A DNA stretch of 64,000 bases. Origin: Clostridia bacterium. GTDB taxonomy: Bacteria > Bacillota > Clostridia > Christensenellales > CAG-138. The stretch is taken from positions 1 through 64,000 of the forward strand of contig JAFXVP010000008.1 in assembly GCA_017524445.1 (NCBI GenBank), read 5' to 3'. The position numbers were made by a program, and so were the translations under genes. The notes beneath the pieces were generated by a model. It had not been told where the DNA came from and ran no database searches. It worked only from the letters and a program-made list of their open reading frames with translations. This document shows, piece after piece, positions 50,970-59,872 of the stretch (its first letter is position 1; each line of letters starts with the position of its first letter).

Positions 50970-51080
50970 ATGAGTAACTTGGAAATGAAGAAATTGTATC
51001 GTCGGATCGAACGTGCTTCGCACCTTCGGTCGCATGTCTTTTACCGGAAGCTGACTTCCCTGCTCTGCAGCTTATTTTGA
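50970..51080 (+). CDS. Small basic protein of 36 residues
   Basis: An ATG at 50970 is preceded by a strong AAGGAG at a 7-8-base spacing and opens a 36-codon frame. The product is basic and amphipathic: MSNLEMKKLYRRIERASH is followed by an Arg/His/Tyr-rich part and ends in the hydrophobic SLLCSLF. It has no signal peptide. No family is recognised. It could be a regulatory peptide, a small membrane-associated protein or a toxin-type peptide. It is flanked by the AT-rich stretch and a terminator. Confidence 0.5.
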   Translation: MSNLEMKKLYRRIERASHLRSHVFYRKLTSLLCSLF

Positions 51081-51163
51081 CCGACGCTGCTGATCCGCCG
51101 CGTGTCTTCCCCATCATCGTGCGGCGGCATGATCATTGTTCACATTCGTATTTCAAGGTATAC

Positions 51164-51193
51164 AAAAAGAAGCGGTTCGTTCCGCTTCTTTTT
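51164..51193. terminator. Bidirectional terminator
   Basis: A 12-bp stem (51164-51175 with 51182-51193) with a 6-base loop is bounded by A5 and T5 runs. It serves both the small gene (+) and the calcineurin-like gene (-), whose stop lies 6 bases away. Confidence 0.88.
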
Positions 51194-51198
51194 CGCTC

Positions 51199-52356
51199 TT
51201 ATGATCCGTGTTCGATCTTCCACGGCAGCGGGAGCGTAAACTCCTCATTCTTTTCGTCGAACGGATAGTAGTCCTCCCTGTTTGCCGGATCGTCGAATCG
51301 GTTGAAATCCTCCAACAACGGCGAATACGTCAGATTGTGCATTGTTCCCTCTGCTTCATCGATCTGCATCAGGCGAAGATACCCGCCACCGCCGTCCTGC
51401 AGCGACGCCTGATAATTGAACAGCATCTGATAGACGGTACGGTCTTCCCTGCCGTCTTTGTCGTCGTCAAACGATTCCGGGAAGCAATACGCGCCGTACT
51501 TATGCCCACAAAGGACCATGTAGAGATTCGACGACTTTGCAACGACCGAGTCATGCCATCTCTTGCCGTCCGCGGACAGCGTTAATTGTTTGGTATAGTA
51601 ATCATGCAGGCACAGTACGCCGACACGCTCCGGATACTGTTTGAACACGTCCGCAACCCATTGGATCGCCTTTTTCGTCGGACCGAATCCCATATACACA
51701 AACAGATACTCCGTTTCACCGATCGTGAGAAGATCGTAATGCCCGCGGTTGTTCTCAAAGCTGCCGCCGTACCACGGTTTGTCCTTGTACCGTTTCTCAC
51801 CGAAGCGCGCGCAGAACGTCTTGTATCCGATCGGATCCAGCACATCATGATTGCCCGCAAGCACGCCGTTCGGGATGTCGTCGATCATTGCCTGCGCTTT
51901 GTCCGCAACGTCCCATTCGGATTCCAGATCGGTATTGTGCACGAGATCGCCGGTATTGATGATATAAGCAAGCCGCATTTCGTCACAGTGATCGCGCAAA
52001 AACGACGTCATCGCATAGTATGTTTCCGGAAACTTTTTGGAATAATGCTGCACGTCGCTCATCCAGGCGATCGTGTATACACCGTCCTCCGCTGCGTATC
52101 GCTGCGACGCCTGCGTCGGTTCTTCTGTGGGCTCTGCCGTCGGTTCCGCGGTCGGCTCCGCAATCGCTTGCAGCGTTGGCGGCACAGTTGCAGTCAGGAT
52201 CGATTCCCTCGGCGTGACCGATGAGACGATAACGGTATCCTCCTCTTCACGCTGCGGTGCTGCGGTTTCCGTCGGCTGATCCGCGCTTTGCCCGCCGCAG
52301 CCGATCAAAAGCAGCAACACCAGCACCCAAACCAAAAACATCCGAAAATGTCTCAC
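51199..52356 (-). CDS. Calcineurin-like metallophosphoesterase lipoprotein
   Basis: The 385-residue protein has a lipoprotein signal (Cys 20 in LLIGCGG), a Thr/Glu/Pro-rich tether with EPTAEPTAEPTEEPT, and a metallophosphoesterase domain. The domain has SDVQHY, NTGDLVHN, LAGNHD, CLHDYY and CGHKYG, which are all five metal-site blocks. It probably hydrolyses phosphoesters outside the membrane; the substrate is unknown. The start is a GTG at 52356 with GGAGG 7 bases upstream, giving a standard signal peptide. A later ATG would remove the positive charges. Confidence 0.9.
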   Translation of the reverse strand: MRHFRMFLVWVLVLLLLIGCGGQSADQPTETAAPQREEEDTVIVSSVTPRESILTATVPPTLQAIAEPTAEPTAEPTEEPTQASQRYAAEDGVYTIAWMSDVQHYSKKFPETYYAMTSFLRDHCDEMRLAYIINTGDLVHNTDLESEWDVADKAQAMIDDIPNGVLAGNHDVLDPIGYKTFCARFGEKRYKDKPWYGGSFENNRGHYDLLTIGETEYLFVYMGFGPTKKAIQWVADVFKQYPERVGVLCLHDYYTKQLTLSADGKRWHDSVVAKSSNLYMVLCGHKYGAYCFPESFDDDKDGREDRTVYQMLFNYQASLQDGGGGYLRLMQIDEAEGTMHNLTYSPLLEDFNRFDDPANREDYYPFDEKNEEFTLPLPWKIEHGS

Positions 52357-52477
52357 AATGCTTCCTCCGAACGAACTTTTCTGTATCGTACCACGATTGG
52401 AAAAGTCTGTCAAATCAGCACTGTCTCGTTTGAACGAATGCCGTCAGGGACAGACTATGGTTCGGAGGTGGTTTTCT

Positions 52478-53251
52478 TTGCAGAAAGTGGAGATCACGAA
52501 TCTCGACACGTCGCAGCTGCCGCGTCTTAAGCCGGAAGAAATGCGCGCGCTTCTGGAGCGCGCCAAAGCCGGCGACGCCGAAGCGCGCGAACGGTTCATC
52601 TATTCGAATCTTCGGCTTGTCCTGTCCGTTGTTCAGCGGTTTGCGGGCCGCAGCGAGCTTGCGGACGATCTGTTTCAGGTCGGATGCATCGGTCTGATCA
52701 AGTCCGTGGACGGCTTTGATCTATCGCAGAACGTGCGTTTTTCGACCTATGCCGTCCCGATGATTGCGGGAGAGATCCGGCGGCATCTGCGCGATTACAG
52801 CGCCGTGCGCGTGCCGCGTTCCATGCGCGACATGGCGTATCGTGCCATGCAGGCAAAGCTTCGCCTGACCGACACGCTTTCGCGCGAGCCGACCGTCGGT
52901 GAGATCGCAAAGGAACTCGGCGTCAAAGAATCGGAAGTCGTCTTTGCGCTTGATGCGATCTCCGATCCCGTTTCCCTCTATGACCCGGTATTCAACGCGG
53001 ACGACGATACGATGTGTGTGCTCGATCAGATCTGCGATCCGAAAGACAGCGAGGACAAGCGTATCGATGCGATCGCGCTGAAGGAAGGAATATCGCATCT
53101 CGGCGAGCGTGACCGGAAGATCCTGAATCTCCGGTATTTCGCGTGTAAAACGCAGGTCGAGGTTTCAAATGAGATCGGAATTTCGCAGGCGCAGGTCTCA
53201 CGTCTGGAAAAGAGTGCGCTCCGTCAGTTGGAAAAATACGTACGGTTATGA
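52478..53251 (+). CDS. sigG: Sporulation sigma factor sigma-G
   Basis: This 257-residue sigma-70 factor directs late forespore transcription. The N-terminus [21 protein letters not shown] matches SigG of Bacillus closely. Region 2 has [23 protein letters not shown] and [16 protein letters not shown]; region 4 ends with [16 protein letters not shown]. The start is a TTG at 52478 after GGAGG at 9 bases, which also gives the right length. In Bacillus sigG follows sigE on the same strand; here it runs toward sigE and their ends overlap by 6 bases. Confidence 0.93.
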   Translation: MQKVEITNLDTSQLPRLKPEEMRALLERAKAGDAEARERFIYSNLRLVLSVVQRFAGRSELADDLFQVGCIGLIKSVDGFDLSQNVRFSTYAVPMIAGEIRRHLRDYSAVRVPRSMRDMAYRAMQAKLRLTDTLSREPTVGEIAKELGVKESEVVFALDAISDPVSLYDPVFNADDDTMCVLDQICDPKDSEDKRIDAIALKEGISHLGERDRKILNLRYFACKTQVEVSNEIGISQAQVSRLEKSALRQLEKYVRL

Positions 53252-53959
53252 CTGCAGCCGTACGATCTCGCGTTTCAGCCGCTTCATGATCCGTTTTTCG
53301 AGGCGGCTGATGTAGCTCTGCGAGATGCCCATCGCGTCCGCAACCTGCTTCTGCGTGCGCATCTGCCCGTTTTTGAGTCCGAAGCGCATGTCAATGATAT
53401 CCCGTTCGCGATCCGTCAGCTTTTCGAGCGCTTTTTGAAGGAGCTCGTGCTCGACCTCGTCCTCCATATCGCGGCTGACAACGTCCGGATCGGTGCCCAG
53501 AACGTCCGACAGAAGCAGCTCATTTCCGTCCCAGTCCACGTTCAGCGGTTCGTCAAAGCTGACTTCCATCTTCAGCTTCGTCGTGCGCCTCAGATGCATC
53601 AGGATCTCGTTCTCGATACAGCGCGACGCATATGTGGCGAGTTTGATCTTCTTTTCCGACTTGAAGGTCTCGACCGCCTTGATCAGTCCGATCGTCCCGA
53701 TGCTGATGAGGTCCTCCGTCTGTACGCCGGTGTTCTCGAATTTCCGCGCGAGATAAACGACGAGACGGAGATTGTGGACGATCAGTTTGTCCTTTGCTTC
53801 CTTATCGGTCTGCGCAAGTGCGATGCACCGCGCTTCTTCCTCCGGATCGAGCGGCGGCGGCAGTCCCTCGTTTGCATGAATGTACCATAAGATATCGCGT
53901 CTGCCAACGCGCAGCCGCACGAGCAGGCGAGCCCAGATTCGATATAGCCATCCGATCAT
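53246..53959 (-). CDS. sigE: Sporulation sigma factor sigma-E precursor
   Basis: Sigma-E is the first mother-cell sigma factor, made as an inactive membrane-bound precursor. The 237-residue protein begins with a basic/hydrophobic pro-sequence (about 1-28) and then has region 2 ([36 protein letters not shown]) and region 4 ([23 protein letters not shown]). The ATG at 53959 is chosen because GGAGG lies 7 bases upstream. An ATG at 53977 has no such site. The sigE start lies inside the end of the spoIIGA frame. Confidence 0.94.
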   Translation of the reverse strand: MIGWLYRIWARLLVRLRVGRRDILWYIHANEGLPPPLDPEEEARCIALAQTDKEAKDKLIVHNLRLVVYLARKFENTGVQTEDLISIGTIGLIKAVETFKSEKKIKLATYASRCIENEILMHLRRTTKLKMEVSFDEPLNVDWDGNELLLSDVLGTDPDVVSRDMEDEVEHELLQKALEKLTDRERDIIDMRFGLKNGQMRTQKQVADAMGISQSYISRLEKRIMKRLKREIVRLQS

Positions 53960-54731
53960 TTCTTGTCCTCCAATCATACGGTAAAAGGCATTCCGGCACG
54001 ATCGCCTGCGCCTTCCCGATCGGTTCCGGCGACTGCACGCAGATGCAATCGACCGGCATGTTTCCGAACGCGGAAAGTTTGACCGATCGCGGACGCTCTC
54101 CGTACAGTACGCCGCTGCCGGACAACTTCATAAACGGGATCGGCATAAGCGGCCGGTCAACCGCGCGATCGATCAGGATCACGGGAAGACCCGTGATCGG
54201 TTCTTTGAGCAGATTCCCGCTGTCGATCAATGCGTCCAGCCGATACGTATGTGACGCAAGTCGAACTTCGACCTCCGTATGCATCGAACGGTTCCGACGC
54301 GTGCGCAAAAGCGTGCGAATGATCCGCGGCAGGCACAGCGCCGCAAACGCCGAAAGCAGCGCAGCTCGGACCGGAACCGTCCCGACGAGCGTTCCGTCCG
54401 CATAGACGTTGCCGCCGAACAGCAGCGTCAGGAACATAGCTGTCCCGCCCGTCAGTGCCGCGGAAAACAGCAGAAACGGCAGCGATCTCCATGCCCCGGC
54501 TTGTCTGAACAGCAAAAACGACGCCGCAAGAAAGCACGTGATCTTCAGCGGCGGCTCACGCAGTACCGTCCAGTAAAAAAGCGATAACAGCGCATAGATC
54601 GCCCCGAGCAGCGAAACGGCAACGGTCGGGAGAATGCGGATCCGCACGCCCATCCATGCCGCCGCGATCAGATACACACAGCAATTCATCAGCGTGTTGT
54701 CGAGAAGGAACGGCTCGATCGTGATCTTCAT
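53802..54731 (-). CDS. spoIIGA: SpoIIGA pro-sigma-E processing aspartic protease
   Basis: SpoIIGA cleaves the pro-sequence of sigma-E after activation from the forespore. The protein has about five N-terminal membrane helices (1-145) and an aspartic protease domain with [17 protein letters not shown] (Asp 170). Homology-like sequence ends near [13 protein letters not shown] (about residue 253). The frame continues another 56 residues of Arg/Ala-rich sequence that overlaps sigE by 158 bases. The ATG at 54731 overlaps the spoIIE stop as ATGA, so spoIIE, spoIIGA and sigE form one transcript. Confidence 0.85.
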   Translation of the reverse strand: MKITIEPFLLDNTLMNCCVYLIAAAWMGVRIRILPTVAVSLLGAIYALLSLFYWTVLREPPLKITCFLAASFLLFRQAGAWRSLPFLLFSAALTGGTAMFLTLLFGGNVYADGTLVGTVPVRAALLSAFAALCLPRIIRTLLRTRRNRSMHTEVEVRLASHTYRLDALIDSGNLLKEPITGLPVILIDRAVDRPLMPIPFMKLSGSGVLYGERPRSVKLSAFGNMPVDCICVQSPEPIGKAQAIVPECLLPYDWRTRNDRMAISNLGSPARAAARWQTRYLMVHSCKRGTAAAARSGGRSAVHRTCADR

Positions 54732-56998
54732 GCGACGCTGATCACCATCACGGTCATATCGTCCGATCCGCCGCGCTCTTCGGCAAGCTTCAGCAGCGCA
54801 TCTCCTGTTTGCCGTTCTTCCTCCTCCGAAATACGAATCGCTTCCTCCACGCCCTCCGGCAGCACATCCTGCACGCCGTCCGAACACAGTACGATACGGT
54901 CGTTGCGCTTCAGTTTCATGCGGATCACGCTCGGCTTCGCCTCTGCAAGGATCCCACACGGAAGCGCCTCCCCTGTGATCGCGCTGATTTGCCCGTCCCG
55001 AAGAAGGAAGCTCGGCGGCGCGCCGTATTTCAGCAGCTCCGCATCTCCGGTATTCAGGTCGATCGAGACGGCGTCAAGCGTCGCGTATGTCTCCGATTCG
55101 TTCTGCGCAAGCAGCATGCGATTCACGTTTTCATAGACCAATTCTTTTTCTACGCCTGCGTTGTAAAGTCGGAACAGCAGACGGATCGCCGCTTCGCTTT
55201 CGTTTCGCGCCTGCCGACCTCTCCCCATTCCGTCCGACAACGCAAAGCAGACATATCCGCCGGGGATGCGGCATTCGCCGGTCGCGTCTCCGCTGACTGT
55301 TTTTCCGGCGTTCGTTCTGCATACCTGCATCGCCGCATGCAGCTCGGCGTCCTGTTCAAAAACGAACGTCGCGCAGCTTTCGTTCTGCGCGGTGCGGATA
55401 CAGCGAAGCCGGTATCCGCAGGACTGCTCGATCTCCCATTGGATCGCCGAATGACGCGTTCTGATCGGACGGCGAATGCTGACGGAAATCAATTCCGATC
55501 CGTCCGCTTCGTACATATCAAGCGCTTCGACGTCATATCCCGCCTGCGTAAGTCGTTCTCGTATCCTTCGGTCGGCAAACGACATGCTGCGGGAACGGCT
55601 TCGCATCTGACGTGCGTATGAACAAAGCGCTGCGCCGGCGCCCGAAAGCTGGCGCTCGGCAACGCCTGTCTGTCTGCATGCTTTTTTGTCGAGCGCGTTG
55701 CGGTTAACGGCTTGCTGATAGGCCAGCAGAACGGATGCGCAAAGATCGGAAAAATGTCTGCAGTTCTCATCGATCGGATCGATCGGTTCAACACGACACC
55801 CTTTCGCCGCTTCTTCGGCAAGCTCTGTGATCGCTTCCTGTATCGCATCCGGATCCCTCCAGCAGAGACGCCGTACCTCGCATCCGCGGCAGACCGTCAG
55901 CGCACCCTGCACGGTCCATCGGTCGATCACGTCATCTTCTTCCGGCTCTGTGTGAAACATGCCGGAAAATCCGCCGAGCAGCTTCCCCATCCGTTCCAGT
56001 TCCCGCGAAACACGGTGTTCCGTACGCTTTACGTTTTCCGCGGCCATCTGCTCCGTAAAGAGGCGCAGATCGACGCGGTTCCGGATCGCTGCGATCCAGC
56101 TTTTCGGGATCAATACAAAGAACAAAGCGCTGCACAAAAGGTTCGGGATCCCCGTCATATACGGTTCCTTTGACGCGATGGTTCTAAACAGCAGTGCGGA
56201 CAGCGCAAACGCGCCGATGATAAGCATTTTACCTTTCTCCTGCAGTACCGAAGCCGTCAGCGCACCGAGCGCAACGCTCCCGATCAGCATCGGATCGCAG
56301 CCGGTATACAGCGTCAATATGACCGACCAAAGGATCCCCGCCGCCGCGCCTGCGACGCTGCGGACCGAAACAGCGACCATTGTAAACAGCAGGAGCAGCG
56401 AAACCGGAAGCGACCAACTGAGAAACGCAGCGTCCGCCACGGAAAGCAGCAGCGCGCCGACGCCGAGCGCGATCGCGATCTGTTCGATATCGGTGATCAG
56501 CCGTGTGTGGCTGACCGTCTTGACCGTCAGAGCGATGCGCCGAAAGCACATGGACGACAACATGGAGACGGACAGCGAGATCAACCCGTACAACAGTTCC
56601 TCCGTTCCGCAGATCGCCGAAATCGGAAGCGTTACCAGCATGCACAGTACAAAGATCAGAAAGCGTACCGTCGGACGGCATTTCTTTTTGGCGATCAGAA
56701 CGATTCGCGTGATCCCCCAATAGAGCAGCGCCGCGGAGACGCCTTGCCAATACGGCTTCGACTCCGAAAACGCACCAAGGATGATCCCTCCAACGATCGC
56801 CGCCGGTTCATATCCCGCGAGCTGACTTCCGAGCAACAGTCCGAGTGCCAGCGGTGCGTGCAACCCATGGATCCGGACGCGGGAAAGCAGAAGCGCAAGA
56901 AGGAATCCGCCGACCACCACAGCCGTGCCGATCAGCGTTTCCGTTCGGTTTTCCGTAACATCGTTCTTTTTCCGCATACCCGCATCATACGGATTCAT
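54728..56998 (-). CDS. spoIIE: Stage II sporulation protein E, PP2C phosphatase
   Basis: SpoIIE dephosphorylates SpoIIAA to free sigma-F in the forespore. The protein of about 756 residues has some ten membrane helices (about 25-310), a regulatory region, and a C-terminal PP2C domain with FALSDGMGRGRQARNESEAAI, DLNTGDAELLKYGAPP, VLCSDGVQDVL and SDDMTVMVI. The start is uncertain. An ATG at 56998 places about 25 residues before the first helix, while ATGs at 57127 and 56977 are also in frame, and none has a good ribosome site. It is upstream of spoIIGA-sigE, an arrangement unlike Bacillus, where spoIIE stands alone. Confidence 0.9.
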   Translation of the reverse strand: MNPYDAGMRKKNDVTENRTETLIGTAVVVGGFLLALLLSRVRIHGLHAPLALGLLLGSQLAGYEPAAIVGGIILGAFSESKPYWQGVSAALLYWGITRIVLIAKKKCRPTVRFLIFVLCMLVTLPISAICGTEELLYGLISLSVSMLSSMCFRRIALTVKTVSHTRLITDIEQIAIALGVGALLLSVADAAFLSWSLPVSLLLLFTMVAVSVRSVAGAAAGILWSVILTLYTGCDPMLIGSVALGALTASVLQEKGKMLIIGAFALSALLFRTIASKEPYMTGIPNLLCSALFFVLIPKSWIAAIRNRVDLRLFTEQMAAENVKRTEHRVSRELERMGKLLGGFSGMFHTEPEEDDVIDRWTVQGALTVCRGCEVRRLCWRDPDAIQEAITELAEEAAKGCRVEPIDPIDENCRHFSDLCASVLLAYQQAVNRNALDKKACRQTGVAERQLSGAGAALCSYARQMRSRSRSMSFADRRIRERLTQAGYDVEALDMYEADGSELISVSIRRPIRTRHSAIQWEIEQSCGYRLRCIRTAQNESCATFVFEQDAELHAAMQVCRTNAGKTVSGDATGECRIPGGYVCFALSDGMGRGRQARNESEAAIRLLFRLYNAGVEKELVYENVNRMLLAQNESETYATLDAVSIDLNTGDAELLKYGAPPSFLLRDGQISAITGEALPCGILAEAKPSVIRMKLKRNDRIVLCSDGVQDVLPEGVEEAIRISEEEERQTGDALLKLAEERGGSDDMTVMVISVA

Positions 56999-57118
56999 AC
57001 CCGTGTTTGTGCGGCGATCAATGTCCCTTGTATTTTTGATTTCATCGTCCCGATCCGATCCGTTATGATCGGATGCGGAACCGTTCCCGCCGTTTCGATC
57101 CGATCTTGCAGAATCATC

Positions 57119-57147
57119 TTGCCCCATGCTGTCGGATATGCTATAAT
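57119..57147 (+). promoter_or_regulatory. Sigma-A promoter of tmk
   Basis: TTGCCC (57119-57124), 17 bases, TGC-TATAAT (-10 at 57142-57147). It overlaps the region upstream of spoIIE on the other strand. Confidence 0.75.
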
Positions 57148-57203
57148 ACAAAACAGAAATCGGCGGGAAATTTTCGTACAACCGTGCTTTCGGGAGGAAC
57201 CAT

Positions 57204-57872
57204 ATGACAAAGATCATTGCATTCGAGGGCATCGACGGCACCGGCAAGAGTGTGCAGATGGCGCATCTTTCCGATACGCTGAAAAGCCGCGGACTGAAGG
57301 TGAAGGAAATCTCCTTCCCCATGTACGACACGTTTTTCGGGGAGATGGTCGGACGGTATCTGTCCGCAAAGGACGGGATCGCGGCAAACACCGTCGACGG
57401 CAAAAGCATGGCGCTTTGGTTCGCTTTGGACCGTTTCGAAGCGTTCAAACACTTTGATTATTCCGACGCGGACGTATTGCTGATCAACCGATATGTGCTC
57501 TCGAACGCGGTCTATCAGAGCATTCGCGACATTGACATCGACAAGCCGGACATTCTTGATTTCTGCCTTTCGCTTGAGCACGAGCACTTCGGTATTCCCG
57601 TCCCCGACCTGCATCTCGTTCTGGATATGGACACGGAAAGCGCCGCGGAAAACGTCGACAAGAAGGGCTTCCGCGAGTATATCGGGAACGCGCGCGACGT
57701 CTATGAAAGCATCGACTCGATCCAGACCCGTGCGCGCAAAAAATACGCGGAATACGCACAGCGCATTCCGAACGTAGAACTTGTCCTCTGCACGGAAAAC
57801 GGCGTCCTTCTGCCGATCGACGAAATTGCAAAGCGGATCGAAGCGATCGTACTGCCGATGCTCGGTCTCTGA
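57204..57872 (+). CDS. tmk: Thymidylate kinase
   Basis: Tmk phosphorylates dTMP to dTDP. The 222-residue protein has the P-loop FEGIDGTGKSVQM, ALDRFEAFK, and NRYVLSNAVYQS in place of the usual D-R-x motif (Asp reads Asn), then DLHLVLDMDTESAAENV. This sequence type is divergent from the Bacillus enzyme but has the correct order of motifs. GGGAGG precedes the ATG. It is monocistronic with its own promoter and terminator. Confidence 0.88.
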   Translation: MTKIIAFEGIDGTGKSVQMAHLSDTLKSRGLKVKEISFPMYDTFFGEMVGRYLSAKDGIAANTVDGKSMALWFALDRFEAFKHFDYSDADVLLINRYVLSNAVYQSIRDIDIDKPDILDFCLSLEHEHFGIPVPDLHLVLDMDTESAAENVDKKGFREYIGNARDVYESIDSIQTRARKKYAEYAQRIPNVELVLCTENGVLLPIDEIAKRIEAIVLPMLGL

Positions 57873-57888
57873 TTCCATTTATAACGCA

Positions 57889-57916
57889 AAAGCACACGGA
57901 TCGCTCCGTGTGCTTT
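57889..57916. terminator. Bidirectional terminator between tmk and sdaAA
   Basis: A perfect 12-bp stem (57889-57900 with 57905-57916) with a 4-base loop lies between converging genes; the plus side continues with A/T-rich sequence. Confidence 0.85.
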
Positions 57917-57931
57917 ATTCTTTTTATTCTC

Positions 57932-58837
57932 TTAGTATTCGCCGGAATAGCTCTGGAATCGCCTGACCTTCTCCGCGACCGCTTTGCCGGTCGGCGTCGT
58001 CGCAAGCCCGCCCTTGGCCGTTTCGCGATATTCTTTGCGGATGTCCCTTCCGACCTGCAGCATGGCTGAAACAACCTCGTCGAACGGGATCAGACTCGTG
58101 ATGCCGCACAGCACCATGTCCGCGCACAATAGCGCGTTCGCCGCGCCCAAAGCGTTCCGCTTGATGCAGGGGCATTCGACCAAACCCGCGACCGGATCGC
58201 ACACAAGACCCATGATGTTCTTGATCGTGATCGCCGCCGCATCCAGTGCCTGCTCGGGCGATCCGCCGGAAAGCTCGACGATCGCTGCTGCCGCCATTGC
58301 GCTTGCGACGCCGGTCTCCGCCTGACAGCCGCCGTCCGCGCCGGAGATCGTCGCATTCTGCGCAAAGAGCAGTCCGACCGCGCCTGCCGTGAACAGCCCC
58401 TGAATGAGCTGATCGTCGGTCCAATTACGCTCCATGCCGCATTCGATCAGAACGCCCGGCAGGATACCGCTTGCGCCGGCCGTCGGCGCCGCGACGATTC
58501 TCCCCATGGATGAATTGACTTCGCAGACCGCCATTGCGCTCGCCGCCGCGCGGCAGGTGTTGCCGCCGGAGAACGGATCGTATTTTGCATACAGGAACAG
58601 CCGCCTTGCCTCTCCGCCGGACAGATGGGAAACCGTCTCCACGTGCTCCTCAAGTCCGATCCGGACGGCTTCGCGCATGACCTCCAGGTTTTTCCGCATC
58701 TCTTCCATGACGGCGTCGCGCATCATTTCCCCGCGCGAAACCTCGCGCCGGATCATGGCTTCGGCGATCGTGCAGTTCTCCGCCGTGCAGTATTGGCAAA
58801 GAGCCGCGCCGTTTTCAAATGCTTCCATCAACTGCAT
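57932..58837 (-). CDS. sdaAA: L-serine dehydratase alpha subunit
   Basis: This Fe-S enzyme deaminates serine to pyruvate and ammonia with SdaAB. The 301-residue subunit has SSMGRIVAAPTAGASGILPGVL and Cys residues placed for the 4Fe-4S cluster: GADGGCQAE, GLVCDPVAGLVECPC. The length is usual for the two-subunit anaerobe type. It lies 12 bases after sdaAB. Confidence 0.94.
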   Translation of the reverse strand: MQLMEAFENGAALCQYCTAENCTIAEAMIRREVSRGEMMRDAVMEEMRKNLEVMREAVRIGLEEHVETVSHLSGGEARRLFLYAKYDPFSGGNTCRAAASAMAVCEVNSSMGRIVAAPTAGASGILPGVLIECGMERNWTDDQLIQGLFTAGAVGLLFAQNATISGADGGCQAETGVASAMAAAAIVELSGGSPEQALDAAAITIKNIMGLVCDPVAGLVECPCIKRNALGAANALLCADMVLCGITSLIPFDEVVSAMLQVGRDIRKEYRETAKGGLATTPTGKAVAEKVRRFQSYSGEY

Positions 58838-58849
58838 ACCCGCTCCTCC

Positions 58850-59512
58850 TTATACAGCAAACATATCGGTGATCCCGCTGCAGAGCTGGCGAATGATCGC
58901 CTGCATCTCCTTCGTGACGGGCGTATCGGTCTCGATACACATATAGGCGTTCCGGCCGCGTCCGTGCCGGAAAACACGCATGAACGCGATATTGACCTTC
59001 AGCTGTGCAAGCACCTGCGAAACGACGGCAATAACGCCCGGCTCGTCTCTGTGGCTGATGATCAGCGTCGGATATTCGCCGGAAAGCTCCACCGCCTGCT
59101 CGTTGATCTCGGTGATCAGAATGTTTCCGCCGCCGACCGAACGCCCGACGACCTCCATCTTTCGATCGTTGACGTCAACAAGCTCGATCTTGACCGTGTT
59201 CGGATGATCGGCAGGCGCGTCGGAATAGGTAAACGCGACCTGCACGCCCTGGTCCATGGCAAGCTCGTATGCATGCGGAATGCGTTCGTCGTCCGGCGAA
59301 AAGCCAAGGATCCCGCCGATCAGCGCCTTGTCCGTGCCGTGCCCGCGTCCGGTTTCGGCAAACGAACCGTACAGCGTGAAGTGCACGCGGCTGACCTCCG
59401 CGCCGATCAATTTCCTTGCGATATACGCGATGCGTACCGCGCCTGCCGTATGGCTCGACGACGGTCCCGTCATGCGCGGACCGATGATGTCAAATACCGA
59501 GAAATCTTCCAT
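58850..59512 (-). CDS. sdaAB: L-serine dehydratase beta subunit
   Basis: The 220-residue subunit has the N-terminal FDIIGPRMTGPSSSHTAGAVR substrate-side motif and GRGHGTDKALIGGILG. A C-terminal ACT domain follows (about 145-215; ISHRDEPGVIAVVSQVLAQ), which in this family senses or positions serine. AAAGGGG precedes the ATG at 59512. Only 24 bases separate the ATG from the SRP RNA terminator, and no separate promoter is visible. Confidence 0.93.
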   Translation of the reverse strand: MEDFSVFDIIGPRMTGPSSSHTAGAVRIAYIARKLIGAEVSRVHFTLYGSFAETGRGHGTDKALIGGILGFSPDDERIPHAYELAMDQGVQVAFTYSDAPADHPNTVKIELVDVNDRKMEVVGRSVGGGNILITEINEQAVELSGEYPTLIISHRDEPGVIAVVSQVLAQLKVNIAFMRVFRHGRGRNAYMCIETDTPVTKEMQAIIRQLCSGITDMFAV

Positions 59513-59535
59513 GCTGCCCCTTTCCTTTGATACAG

Positions 59536-59562
59536 AAAAAACCGAGCGTGTGCCCGGTTTTT
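59536..59562 (-). terminator. Terminator of the SRP RNA gene
   Basis: On the minus strand AAAAACCGGGC pairs with GCTCGGTTTTTT around ACAC. It lies about 10 bases after the RNA's 3' end. Confidence 0.85.
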
Positions 59563-59572
59563 CTCTATAAAA

Positions 59573-59837
59573 CTTGCACACCCGTCCTTCGACCGCTTGC
59601 TCCGAGTGGACACTCAACCGATGACTCCGCGCAGGTGACCCCGCGGCACATCGTACATTCCGCTTAGTGCTGCTTCCGTCAGGACCTGACACGGTTCACG
59701 GCGTGCGATTGCACGGGACCCGCGCATCAACGTTCCGTATTGAGACCGACCTCACAACAATTGGCCTCGGGACGGGGATTCGGCCTCGCTGTAGCGGATT
59801 GCGAGTACAGGGCACCGCTAACTCCCCGCTTAGTGCA
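59573..59837 (-). ncRNA. ffs: Signal recognition particle RNA, large bacterial type
   Basis: The minus strand matches the Bacillus scRNA in its Alu domain (ACTAAGCGGGGAGTTAGCGG followed by TGCCCTGTAC) and in the Ffh-binding domain (GTCAGGTCCTGACGGAAGC then AGCACTAAGCGG). The ends pair as TGCAC/GTGCA. Ends are set from the promoter and that closing stem, so each may be off by a few bases. The RNA of about 265 nt carries Ffh for co-translational targeting. It fills most of the gene-free interval 59513-59857. Confidence 0.93.
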
Positions 59838-59843
59838 TTGCAT

Positions 59844-59872
59844 ATTATAACCGCATCTCACTCTTTTTGCAA
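59844..59872 (-). promoter_or_regulatory. Promoter of the SRP RNA
   Basis: On the minus strand TTGCAA (59872-59867), 17 bases, TATAAT (59849-59844). The -35 lies inside the last codons of the upstream QueG-like gene. Confidence 0.85.

Noticed and set aside
57001..57127. Longer SpoIIE starting at 57127
   Set aside because: The extra 43 residues are low-complexity, overlap the divergent tmk promoter and have no ribosome site; kept only as an alternative start.
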